Shown here piece after piece: positions 1 to 6,427 of a stretch of 8,221 nt of DNA (its first letter is position 1; each line of letters starts with the position of its first letter). Origin of the DNA: an uncultured Candidatus Nemicrothrix sp. (GTDB taxonomy: Bacteria > Actinomycetota > Acidimicrobiia > Acidimicrobiales > Acidimicrobilacustridaceae). The DNA lies in the NCBI GenBank assembly GCA_903827085.1, contig CAIKHC010000227.1:1-8221 (forward strand), read 5' to 3'. Both the position numbers and the translations under genes were made by a program. Under the pieces are notes generated by a model. It had not been told where the DNA came from. It did no database searches and saw nothing but the letters and a program-made list of their open reading frames with translations.

Positions 1-815
1 ACCTCGGTTACGACGTAAAGCCACTCAGCCCGGGCGGAAACACCGGCGATGGACTCAACATGGCGATGAAGGCCGGAGCCCAACTCGGCAACACCACCTC
101 GTACTGGGGAACTCCTGTGATGTTCGACCCTGACATCACTCGCAACGGTGAAATGGTTCCGCAGTTCGAATGGGGCCGCGGAGAACCGTCCTCGATGGTG
201 GTGAACCAAAGGGGCAAGCGCTTTGCTAACGAGGCACTCCCCTACAACGATTTCCCGAAAGCATTCGGGGTCTTCGACAACAACAACCAAGAGTTCCCGA
301 ACGCAGGACCATGCTGGCAAATCTTCGACAACGCTGTGCGCTCGAAGGTACGCGTGCTGTCAATGTTCCCCGGCGAACCAGACCCCGAATGGGCAATCAA
401 GGCCGACACCATCGCCGAATTGGCTTCGCTCATTGACATCGATCCGAATGCTCTCGTGTCCACTGTTGAACGATTCAACGACAACGCGGCGAACGGCGAG
501 GATCCCGACTTCGAACGGCACCGCAAAGGCCTGATGGGTCCTGGCGCAGTCAAGCCGCTCACCGAAGGACCGTTCTATGCCGTTCGCATTTACCCGGGCA
601 TGCTCGGCACAAACGGTGGGCCAATGATCAGCAAAGACGCCGAAGTCCGTCGCCAAGGCGGCGGAGTGATCGAGGGTCTCTACGCCGCAGGAAATACAGC
701 GGCGAATGTCTTTGGTTGGGCCTACCCGAGTGGCGGCGGCACGATCGGCAACGGCACCGTGTTCGGGTACCGAGCCGGGATCCACGCAGGATCCCGACCG
801 GCACGCGACATCTGA
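1..815 (+). CDS. FAD-dependent 3-ketosteroid-dehydrogenase-like flavoprotein (3' part, start outside window)
   Basis: The reading frame is open from base 3 and ends at TGA 813-815, giving the last 270 residues; the ATG at 60 is internal, because the homologous sequence continues upstream of it. The fragment belongs to the FAD_binding_2 / fumarate reductase flavoprotein superfamily, and the N-terminal dinucleotide-binding motif lies outside the window. Visible family features are an NEALPY segment (fragment residues 76-81) matching the place where KstD enzymes carry a catalytic Tyr, the segment GLYAAGNTAA (225-234), and the C-terminal FAD-contacting segment AYPSGGGTIGNG (240-251). Tyr241 and Gly245 fit the Tyr/Gly pair of KstD active sites, and Ser243 gives a Tyr-Pro-Ser motif. 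KstD-type enzymes introduce a C=C bond next to a 3-keto group of a steroid A ring, passing electrons to FAD. Full-length members are about 510-570 residues, so roughly half is present. Exact substrate is inferred; it could be another enone-forming dehydrogenase or a reductase. It converges on the SnoaL operon with only 4 bases between stop codons. Confidence 0.82.
   Translation, partial: LGYDVKPLSPGGNTGDGLNMAMKAGAQLGNTTSYWGTPVMFDPDITRNGEMVPQFEWGRGEPSSMVVNQRGKRFANEALPYNDFPKAFGVFDNNNQEFPNAGPCWQIFDNAVRSKVRVLSMFPGEPDPEWAIKADTIAELASLIDIDPNALVSTVERFNDNAANGEDPDFERHRKGLMGPGAVKPLTEGPFYAVRIYPGMLGTNGGPMISKDAEVRRQGGGVIEGLYAAGNTAANVFGWAYPSGGGTIGNGTVFGYRAGIHAGSRPARDI
776..796. terminator. Perfect 8-bp inverted repeat near the end of the flavoprotein gene
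   Basis: CGGGATCC (776-783), a 5-base loop, then GGATCCCG (789-796). It lies inside the last codons of the plus-strand flavoprotein gene. Read on the minus strand it starts 23 bases past the stop codon of the tandem SnoaL gene. No run of T follows on either strand, so it is a candidate 3' hairpin for the minus-strand operon, not a classical intrinsic terminator. Confidence 0.4.
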
Positions 816-819
816 GGAC

Positions 820-1746
820 CTACTCGCCTTTCGGGATCACGCCACCGGCAGCAATCCATCGGCCAATAACTTCGCCGGCTTCGGCTGGCGAATACACATC
901 TTCCTCGTAGCTCCACTTTCCATTACCGGCGTAGTGGAGGATCGTGTTGACGTCGAAGCCGTAGTAGCCGTCGTCGCCGTCGGGCGCAGGAAGAATGTTC
1001 GGAATCAACGCGCTGATGCGGTTGCCTTCGATGAACTTGTATGACACCGGAAATTCCATCGTTGGGAATGGCTGCATCACGCCATTGATCCAGTCGCGGA
1101 TCTCTTTCTGGCTCTTGAAATAGCCATAGTGATGTTCGCGATAGTGAGCGTCATCGGTGAACTGATCAGCCCACTGGTTCCAGTCGCCCGTTGCCACCGC
1201 AATCTCGCCACGCTTGCGGTAGTTCTCGAACTCTTGCTCGATTTCCTCACGGGGGAAGGCGGGCTCAGGAACCGCCGGCGCCCAATCTTCGATGCCTTCG
1301 AGCGACCAATCCTGAGGCGTCTCGCGAGTTCCACCGGCCCTGATCCAATCCACAAACACTCGACCAGCATCTTCTGGGTTGTAGTAATCCCCCTCGAAGC
1401 TGAACTTCCCGTTTCCGGCATATTCGAGAATTGTGGTGTTCGGGAATCCGAAGCGTCGTCCGGTTCCGGTGGGGTCGGGAAGGTTGTTCCAGATGTAAAA
1501 GCTGATCCGGTTGCCTTCGATCATGTACCAATCGATCCAAAGCGTCATGGTCGGATACTCCGCCATGCACTCGACGATCCATTCCTCGATAGCGGCCCGA
1601 CCGTTGAACACCCCGAGATTGTGCTCTTCGTAGAGAGCATCCTCGGTAAACAGTTGCGCCCATCCGGCCCAATCGTGGGTCTCGATGCCACGGCGCCGGA
1701 ACTCAGCGAATGCAGCTTCAATTTCTTCACGAGGGTACGTCGTCAT
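820..1746 (-). CDS. Tandem SnoaL/NTF2-like protein with two fused domains
   Basis: This is a 308-residue protein. An ATG at 1746 is chosen because AAGGAG (plus-strand 1753-1758) lies six bases upstream; an in-frame start at 1845 would overlap the preceding gene and has no such site. The protein is an internal duplication: residues 4-139 and 164-302 each show YPREEIE or FPREEIE, then W..(L/Q)FT(E/D)DA.Y.EH..G, I(E/R)(E/D)WI, PTM, IEGNRIS, NTIL.YAGNGK and a closing AG..(V/I)..WI.AGG. A linker rich in Pro, Glu and Ala (residues 140-163) joins them. The pattern is that of the SnoaL-like / nuclear transport factor 2 fold, a small alpha+beta cone with an internal pocket, used by ketosteroid isomerases, polyketide cyclases and limonene epoxide hydrolase. 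No signal peptide or membrane segment is seen. It is the second gene of a two-gene operon. A role in isomerising, hydrating or binding a catabolic intermediate is inference; no catalytic residue can be assigned, although the Glu-His after FT(E/D)DA is kept in both halves. Confidence 0.85.
   Translation of the reverse strand: MTTYPREEIEAAFAEFRRRGIETHDWAGWAQLFTEDALYEEHNLGVFNGRAAIEEWIVECMAEYPTMTLWIDWYMIEGNRISFYIWNNLPDPTGTGRRFGFPNTTILEYAGNGKFSFEGDYYNPEDAGRVFVDWIRAGGTRETPQDWSLEGIEDWAPAVPEPAFPREEIEQEFENYRKRGEIAVATGDWNQWADQFTDDAHYREHHYGYFKSQKEIRDWINGVMQPFPTMEFPVSYKFIEGNRISALIPNILPAPDGDDGYYGFDVNTILHYAGNGKWSYEEDVYSPAEAGEVIGRWIAAGGVIPKGE
871..892. terminator. 9-bp hairpin with a UUCG loop, downstream of the flavoprotein gene
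   Basis: On the plus strand TTCGCCGGC (871-879), loop TTCG, GCTGGCGAA (884-892) forms a nine-pair stem with one G-U wobble, closed by the very stable C(UUCG)G tetraloop. It begins 56 bases past the TGA of the flavoprotein gene and lies within the 3' coding end of the opposing SnoaL gene. It could protect or end the plus-strand transcript. There is no clear U tract, and the same bases encode Ser-Pro-Ala-Glu-Ala-Gly-Glu on the minus strand, so chance is possible. Confidence 0.35.
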
Positions 1747-1752
1747 TGAAAT

Positions 1753-1758
1753 CTCCTT
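1753..1758 (-). promoter_or_regulatory. Ribosome binding site of the tandem SnoaL gene
   Basis: AAGGAG on the minus strand with six bases to the ATG at 1746. It is the closest match to the consensus in the window and decides the start of the tandem-domain protein. It lies in the 32-base gap after the first SnoaL gene. Confidence 0.75.
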
Positions 1759-1778
1759 AGGTACGAACTCTTGGTGAA

Positions 1779-2240
1779 CTACGGACGAGAAAAGTCGCGG
1801 TTTGCTTGACGCGGGGGCATCTTCATCCCGGCAGGGGCAACCCAACCTGAAGCAGTGAGGTCCTCGAAAACATGAACCATGTTGAGAAGGTCTTCCTCAT
1901 AGCGAAACTTGCCGTCGCCGGCGTAGAGAAGGGTCGTGTACGCAGACTGTTGGCGTCCATCGGGAAAGACCTGCCGGTACTTGATAATGACTTCCTCGCC
2001 GTTGACAAACACCCCGTCGACGGGGAACCTCCACTCTTCGATTCCTGTCATGGAGTCGAGGAGGAACTCCCGAATGGCGTCGATGCCTTCCACTCGACCC
2101 CACGCCGGATCAATGAACACCGCATCATCGGTGAAAAACTGTGTGAGGTCGACCCAAGGGCGCTTGCCCTCGTCAACCTCGGCGCGGAACGCCAAGTAGC
2201 GCTCAAGGACCGCCTTCAACTCTGGCGAAGCGTTCTCCAC
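1779..2240 (-). CDS. Single-domain SnoaL/NTF2-like protein
   Basis: This 153-residue protein starts at GTG 2240-2238. An in-frame TGA lies just upstream (plus-strand 2271-2273), and GAGGGGG sits five bases before the GTG, so the start is well fixed. It opens with a helix (SPELKAVLERYLAFRAEV, residues 5-22) followed by FFTDDAVFIDPAWGRVEG, I.EFL, a YRQVF strand and LLYAGDGKFRYEEDLLNM. This is the helix-then-sheet order of SnoaL-like / NTF2-fold proteins, and the length is usual for one domain. The segment YAGDGKF..EED closely matches YAGNGK(F/W)..E.D in both halves of the downstream gene, so the three modules appear related. It lacks the Glu-His that both halves of the neighbour carry after the FTDDA segment. 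It is the first gene of the minus-strand operon, read divergently from a Baeyer-Villiger-type monooxygenase. A role in the same ketone-degrading pathway is inferred; reaction and substrate are unknown. Confidence 0.85.
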   Translation of the reverse strand: MENASPELKAVLERYLAFRAEVDEGKRPWVDLTQFFTDDAVFIDPAWGRVEGIDAIREFLLDSMTGIEEWRFPVDGVFVNGEEVIIKYRQVFPDGRQQSAYTTLLYAGDGKFRYEEDLLNMVHVFEDLTASGWVAPAGMKMPPRQANRDFSRP

Positions 2241-2245
2241 ATCAT

Positions 2246-2252
2246 CCCCCTC
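2246..2252 (-). promoter_or_regulatory. Ribosome binding site of the single-domain SnoaL gene
   Basis: GAGGGGG on the minus strand, five bases before the GTG at 2240. Together with the in-frame stop just upstream it fixes a GTG start. An ATG two bases upstream (2242-2240) is out of frame. Confidence 0.6.
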
Positions 2253-2284
2253 GTCCCCCGACTGGTGGGCTCACACTATCGGCT

Positions 2285-2340
2285 TTGCGAAATCGACGAG
2301 CGACTCATCGCTATTGCGAAAAGTCGCCACTCATGAGTCG
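2285..2340. repeat. Imperfect direct repeat with palindromic half-sites (candidate operator)
   Basis: TTGCGAAA occurs at 2285-2292 and 2314-2321. ACTCAT follows each copy, at 2303-2308 and 2329-2334. The second ACTCAT is part of a perfect 10-base palindrome, ACTCATGAGT (2329-2338). In addition CGACTCAT (2301-2308) is inverted as ATGAGTCG (2333-2340). The period is 26-29 bases, so copies are offset by roughly two and a half to three helical turns. The position between two divergent starts is what one expects for a shared regulator site; which regulator is unknown. Confidence 0.45.
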
Positions 2341-2423
2341 GCGGCCAAACGGACGTGGCGACGCAACGCTTCGATTTCTGACAATCTGACGACGCGATAT
2401 TTCGTTGTCGAGAGCACTACTTG

Positions 2424-2430
2424 CAGGGGG
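2424..2430 (+). promoter_or_regulatory. Ribosome binding site of the first monooxygenase
   Basis: CAGGGGG, seven bases before the ATG at 2438. It supports that ATG over the in-frame TTG at 2405, which has no G-rich element at a usable distance. Confidence 0.55.
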
Positions 2431-2437
2431 AATTTCC

Positions 2438-4315
2438 ATGGGCGACATAATCGATACCGATTACATCCGTCGGGCAGTCGAGTATTCCGATCTCGCGGCA
2501 CTTCGTATCTCGATCTTTCAGGCCACCGGCGATGAGGAAATTGGACGTCTGGGCCCGGTCGCAACCCTGAGCGAGGACGACAAGACCCGTCTCAGGGAAC
2601 GCTGCGTCGAACTCATCGAGAGTGATCTCGCGTCGTGGACACTCCGAGCCCCGTCTGATGACGAGATCAACTTGATGCTCGACATGGTCCTGGGCAAGCC
2701 CACCTCTCCAGGCGACTTCGAACTGCGCAAGATGGTTCTGTCATTCGAGGACTTCCCAGGATTCGCTGAATGGTCGAGTCCCGAGGCCACGGCACCCGAG
2801 GGCTTCCACGTCGCCATCATCGGTGGAGGATTCAACGGCATCGCCACTGGCGTGCAGTTGGCACAACTCGGAATTGAATTCACCGTGTATGAGCGTCGCG
2901 ATGAACTAGGCGGAACCTGGAGCATCAACCGCTACCCCGACATTCGCGTCGACACATTGAGTGCGTCCTACGAGTTCAGTTTCGAAAAGGAGTACCCGTG
3001 GACCGAATACTTCGCGCGCGGACCCGAGGTGAAGGGTTATCTCCACCACATCGCCAAGAAGTTCGGCGTGTTGGAAAACGTGAAGTTTGGCCACGATCTC
3101 GTTGAAGCACGATTCAACGACACGACCAAGTTGTGGCATGTCACCTTCCGGATGAGCGACGGTTCGACCGTTTCCCGAGACGTCAACGCAATTGTTAGCG
3201 CAGCGGGTCTCTTCGCAAACCCGAACTTCCCCGACTTCCCCGGAATTGAAAATTTTGGCGGCACGGTCATCCATCCCACGCAATGGCCCGAAGGCATTGA
3301 CCTCAGCGACAAACGCGTTGCGGTGATCGGTAACGGATCGACCGGCGTGCAGTTGCTTGGTCGTGTTACGGAGATGTCCAAACACGTCACCATGTTCCAA
3401 CGCACACCACAGTGGATCAGCCCACGCGATAAGTACGGCAAGCACGTTGAACCCGAGATCAGTTGGCTCACGAGCGCCGTACCCGGTTACTGGAACTGGT
3501 GCCGAATCACTTCAATCATGCACCTGTTTGATTTCGACAAGGACTTCCTGATTCGCGACGAGGAGTATGAGAAGACCGGTGGACAGATCACCGCCAAGAG
3601 CGACTTTGTTCGAAACATGCTTCTTGACTACATCAAGTCCGAAACCGGTGGTCGTCAGGACCTCATTGACAAGTTGATTCCTGACTACGCCCCCATGGTG
3701 CGTCGACCAATCGTCGACAACGGTTGGTACCGAGCTCTCACTCGCGACAATGTCGATCTCGTCACCGAAGACATCGTGCGTTTCACCGACACTGGCATCG
3801 AAACAGCCGACGGCGTGCACCACGATCTTGACGTTGTTGTTTCCGCAACTGGTTTCGACATCGTCAAGTACCTCTGGCCGGCCGAGTACTTCGGTCGCAA
3901 TGGTGTGAACCTCCACGAAAAGTGGGAAGAGGAATCGCCGATGGCCTACGTCGGGATGATGGTTCCAGGGTTCCCGAACCTTTTCACCCTCTATGGGCCG
4001 AACTCTCAGCCCGTCTCTGGCGGCGTTGCGCTTCCCGCTTGGTACCAAATGTGGGCAGGCTTTGTTGCACGTTGCCTCATCGGAATCATCGAGCAGGGTA
4101 AGCAGACCGTTGAAGTCACCGATGAAGCCTTCCGCGACTACAACGACAAACTTGTTATCGAATCTCAGAAGCTCATCATGGTGACCGAAGAAGCATCAGC
4201 AAAGAAGAACTACTACGTGCAGAACGGACGTATGCAGGTCAACGCACCTTGGGAAACGCACGACTACTACCGAATGACGTCGTACCCCGATCCCGAAGCG
4301 ATCATTTTCGAATGA
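2438..4315 (+). CDS. Flavin-dependent Baeyer-Villiger-type monooxygenase, first copy
   Basis: This 625-residue class B flavin monooxygenase would use FAD, NADPH and O2 to insert oxygen next to a ketone carbonyl, giving an ester or lactone. An N-terminal, mainly helical extension (1-120) resembles that of 4-hydroxyacetophenone monooxygenase, including an ATGDEEI segment (29-35). Then come the FAD-binding GxGxxG (G129, G131, G134) with Glu152 at the end of the next strand, GGTW (158-161), and the Baeyer-Villiger fingerprint FxGxxxHxxxWP (F273, G275, H279, W283, P284). The NADPH-binding GxGxxG follows (G298, G300, G303) with Arg322, and then ATG (470-472). Arg423 aligns with the active-site Arg of the family. 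The usual YPG(A/C)R(C/V)D active-site loop reads YPDIRVD (166-172), with Arg170 and Asp172 kept but Asp in place of Gly. The protein looks soluble and complete. It is divergent from the SnoaL operon and convergent with a second monooxygenase. The substrate cannot be read; oxidation of a steroid or terpenoid ketone fits the context. Confidence 0.9.
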   Translation: MGDIIDTDYIRRAVEYSDLAALRISIFQATGDEEIGRLGPVATLSEDDKTRLRERCVELIESDLASWTLRAPSDDEINLMLDMVLGKPTSPGDFELRKMVLSFEDFPGFAEWSSPEATAPEGFHVAIIGGGFNGIATGVQLAQLGIEFTVYERRDELGGTWSINRYPDIRVDTLSASYEFSFEKEYPWTEYFARGPEVKGYLHHIAKKFGVLENVKFGHDLVEARFNDTTKLWHVTFRMSDGSTVSRDVNAIVSAAGLFANPNFPDFPGIENFGGTVIHPTQWPEGIDLSDKRVAVIGNGSTGVQLLGRVTEMSKHVTMFQRTPQWISPRDKYGKHVEPEISWLTSAVPGYWNWCRITSIMHLFDFDKDFLIRDEEYEKTGGQITAKSDFVRNMLLDYIKSETGGRQDLIDKLIPDYAPMVRRPIVDNGWYRALTRDNVDLVTEDIVRFTDTGIETADGVHHDLDVVVSATGFDIVKYLWPAEYFGRNGVNLHEKWEEESPMAYVGMMVPGFPNLFTLYGPNSQPVSGGVALPAWYQMWAGFVARCLIGIIEQGKQTVEVTDEAFRDYNDKLVIESQKLIMVTEEASAKKNYYVQNGRMQVNAPWETHDYYRMTSYPDPEAIIFE

Positions 4316-4355
4316 CGTTGTTGGTTCAAAGCCACGGAGCTTCGAACCAACAACG
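4316..4355. terminator. Bidirectional hairpin between the convergent monooxygenase genes
   Basis: The left arm is 4316-4332 and the right arm 4339-4355: a 17-pair stem with one mismatch around a 6-base loop. The mismatch (A4328 opposite C4343) is a G-U wobble when read on the minus strand. The stem starts immediately after the TGA at 4313-4315 and ends two bases before the opposing TAA (4358-4360), filling almost the whole 42-base gap. Neither side has a T run, so it differs from a classical intrinsic terminator, but its position argues for a shared 3' end for both transcripts. Confidence 0.75.
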
Positions 4356-4357
4356 CA

Positions 4358-6301
4358 TTAGGAAAGCACGTAGTCGTCGATAGTGATGTCGCGGGTCCAC
4401 GCCCAGTAATCAACGAGTCGGAATGGGCTCACGGTGTGAATTTCGCCAGCATCATTTCGGAAGTGCGTATGCGTGATGCTTGGATGTGACCACACCATCT
4501 GCTTGATGAGTGCTTGGTGCTTGGCGTGGTACGCCTCGTAGAGTTCAGGCTTCGGTTCCATCGACGTTGCACCGCTGCTCGCAAGTTCGTCGAGGCACTT
4601 ACTGATGTACCTCATTTGGCATTCCGAATGGAAGATCAGACTTCCCCCGTGATTGAGGTGTGTGCTCGGCCCGTACATCATGAAGAGGTTCGGGAATCCT
4701 GGAACCGTGATGCCGAGGTAGGCCGACGGACGATCGCTCCAGAAGTCATTGAGCGACACACCGTCGCGACCGACGAATTCCATCGGGAAGAGCACCTTGC
4801 TCATTTGGAATCCGGTTGCGAAAACGATGACGTCGGCGTCATAACGCTCACCATCGACCGTGACGAGTCCATTGGCATCGATGTGGTCGATCTCCGTGCG
4901 CACAAGTTCGACGTTGTCACGCTTCAACGCACGCAACCATGATCCGTTGTCCTGAAGCGTTCGCTTGCCCGTCGCCGGATAATCCGGGATGACCTTTGCC
5001 AGCAACTCCGGATCGTCCCCCACCTGACCGGCGATCCAGTCAGTGAACATTTGGCGTGCCATATCGTTCGCCGCGTTGATCGAACGATCTTGGTGGGGCC
5101 AATCTGGATCAATGACTGCGTTCGCAAGCGACCCGTCGCAACCAGGCCAGAACAAAAGGAAGCGATACCAGCGTCCGTAGAACGGGAGATGTTGAATCGC
5201 CCACGTCATCCCTGCCGGAACTTTCTCGTGATAATTCGGATTCGGGAACATCCACTGCGCCGTGCGTTGAAACACAACAAGTGATGCAACATCGGGAGCG
5301 ATTGTCGGTGCGATCTGAAAGCCACTCGCGCCCGCTCCGATCATGAGAACACGTTTCCCAGTGAAGTCGACTGAGTGATCCCAACGAGCTGAGTGGAACG
5401 ACGGACCCGAGAATGAATCAATCCCAGGAATGTCAGGGATCTTTGGACGATTCAACTGACCAACGGCGGTAACGACTGCTCGGGCGTCAAGTATTTCCTC
5501 GGTGCCATCCGAAGAACGAACGGTGACGTGCCAAAGACCAGCAACTTCGTCCCAAACAGCGCGCACCACTTCAGTCGAGAATCGAATGCTCGACCAAAGA
5601 TCGTGCCGGTTCGTAACTTCCTCGAAGTACGCGCGAATTTCCGGCTGCTTGGCGAAGTACTCCGTCCAATGGTCTGAGGGTTCGAATGAATAGCAATAGA
5701 AATGGTTCCCAACATCGACGCGACAACCGGGATAGGAGTTCTCGTACCAAGTGCCACCCACACCGGCGTTCTTCTCGATGATGGTGAACGGAATACCAGC
5801 CTGTTTGAGTCGGATGCCAGCAAGAACACCTGACTCCCCGGCTCCGATCACCACGACGGGCAGCGCTGCACGAGCCTCAGCCGATGAATGGCTCACGACA
5901 CTTCGCTGATCGCTGCCGTCGAGCTCCATGTCTTCCAACATCATCGGCACGTACTCAGCAGGAACTTCCTCGCAAACCAACCACGCCATCATCTCTCGCA
6001 ACAGTGCTTCATCGGGCGGTGGCGGCAGAACGCAGCCAGCATCACGGAAGCCGATGATTGCTTCGAGGGCTCGGGCACGAATCTCGGCCTTCTGATCCTC
6101 AGGGAGGTAGCCCTGAATCTCGTTAAGGAACAGGCCCAAAGGCCGGATTGGTCCTCGGATCCACGACGCATCGCCGGTCATGTGGACCATCGACAAGACG
6201 AGGGTCGGGATACTGACATCGGCCAGCATTGCCTCGATTTTCGCATCATCATCGGTGATCGGCAGTCCGACGTGCGGATTGCCTTCGTAGATTCCGTTCA
6301 C
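4358..6301 (-). CDS. HAPMO-like Baeyer-Villiger monooxygenase, second copy
   Basis: This 647-residue protein starts with GTG at 6301; AGGGGA lies four bases upstream and no earlier in-frame start exists. Length and layout fit 4-hydroxyacetophenone monooxygenase (about 640 residues), which turns an aryl ketone into an aryl ester with FAD, NADPH and O2. The helical N-terminal extension (1-145) carries IPTLVLSMVHMTGD (31-44), close to the HAPMO segment. It is followed by VVVIGAGESG (149-158; G153, G155, G158), Glu176, VGGTW (181-185), and YPGCRVD with Arg194 and Asp196. Then come the fingerprint FSGPSFHSARWD (F297, G299, H303, W307, D308), NADPH-binding IGAGASG (321-327), Arg346, the GKR active-site segment with Arg447, and ATG (495-497). 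All key residues are present, so it should be active. It converges on the first monooxygenase and diverges from the amidohydrolase. Actual substrate is unknown; an aryl, alicyclic or steroid ketone is possible. No esterase for the product lies in the window unless the amidohydrolase does this. Confidence 0.93.
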   Translation of the reverse strand: MNGIYEGNPHVGLPITDDDAKIEAMLADVSIPTLVLSMVHMTGDASWIRGPIRPLGLFLNEIQGYLPEDQKAEIRARALEAIIGFRDAGCVLPPPPDEALLREMMAWLVCEEVPAEYVPMMLEDMELDGSDQRSVVSHSSAEARAALPVVVIGAGESGVLAGIRLKQAGIPFTIIEKNAGVGGTWYENSYPGCRVDVGNHFYCYSFEPSDHWTEYFAKQPEIRAYFEEVTNRHDLWSSIRFSTEVVRAVWDEVAGLWHVTVRSSDGTEEILDARAVVTAVGQLNRPKIPDIPGIDSFSGPSFHSARWDHSVDFTGKRVLMIGAGASGFQIAPTIAPDVASLVVFQRTAQWMFPNPNYHEKVPAGMTWAIQHLPFYGRWYRFLLFWPGCDGSLANAVIDPDWPHQDRSINAANDMARQMFTDWIAGQVGDDPELLAKVIPDYPATGKRTLQDNGSWLRALKRDNVELVRTEIDHIDANGLVTVDGERYDADVIVFATGFQMSKVLFPMEFVGRDGVSLNDFWSDRPSAYLGITVPGFPNLFMMYGPSTHLNHGGSLIFHSECQMRYISKCLDELASSGATSMEPKPELYEAYHAKHQALIKQMVWSHPSITHTHFRNDAGEIHTVSPFRLVDYWAWTRDITIDDYVLS

Positions 6302-6305
6302 GAGT

Positions 6306-6311
6306 TCCCCT
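6306..6311 (-). promoter_or_regulatory. Ribosome binding site of the second monooxygenase
   Basis: AGGGGA on the minus strand, four bases from the GTG at 6301. It supports the GTG start; the next in-frame ATG (Met25 of the predicted protein) would remove part of the conserved N-terminal extension. Confidence 0.5.
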
Positions 6312-6427
6312 AAGTAGACCAGTTGCCCGACGATAGGTCTCGTAGAGCCCTCCGCGGAAACGCCCGCGCTCGCTGCCCATTACTGTTGGGCCAGTGCAGT
6401 CGCCCAAATCGCGGCTCGGAACCTTAT

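Larger units (their letters stand above)
2241..2437. promoter_or_regulatory. Divergent intergenic region between SnoaL operon and monooxygenase
   Basis: This 197-base stretch has no convincing gene. It must hold promoters for the leftward SnoaL operon and the rightward monooxygenase. I do not see a strong -35/-10 pair with normal spacing on either strand; GATAGT on the minus strand (plus 2275-2280) is a weak -10 candidate. Short direct and inverted repeats at 2285-2340, listed separately, are the most operator-like content. Confidence 0.6.

Noticed and set aside
360..785. A 141-codon minus-strand open frame opposite the flavoprotein fragment
   Set aside because: It has no domain or start signal and is a shadow of the conserved flavoprotein C terminus.
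1129..1749. A 206-codon plus-strand open frame opposite the tandem SnoaL gene
   Set aside because: It lies wholly antisense to a gene with clear duplicated domains and a strong ribosome binding site; its translation has no recognisable domain.
1747..1845. An N-terminal extension of the tandem SnoaL protein
   Set aside because: It would overlap the upstream gene, adds no conserved sequence, and the internal ATG at 1746 has an AAGGAG six bases ahead.
2378..2401. CTGACA and GATATT as a -35/-10 promoter for the first monooxygenase
   Set aside because: The spacing is only 12 bases, too short for a normal promoter.
2906..3445. A long minus-strand open frame opposite the first monooxygenase
   Set aside because: It is antisense to the FAD and fingerprint regions of a well-supported gene; long opposite frames are common in GC-rich coding DNA.
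3512..4048. A 178-codon minus-strand open frame opposite the first monooxygenase
   Set aside because: The translation shows no domain or start signal, and the plus strand encodes conserved monooxygenase motifs.
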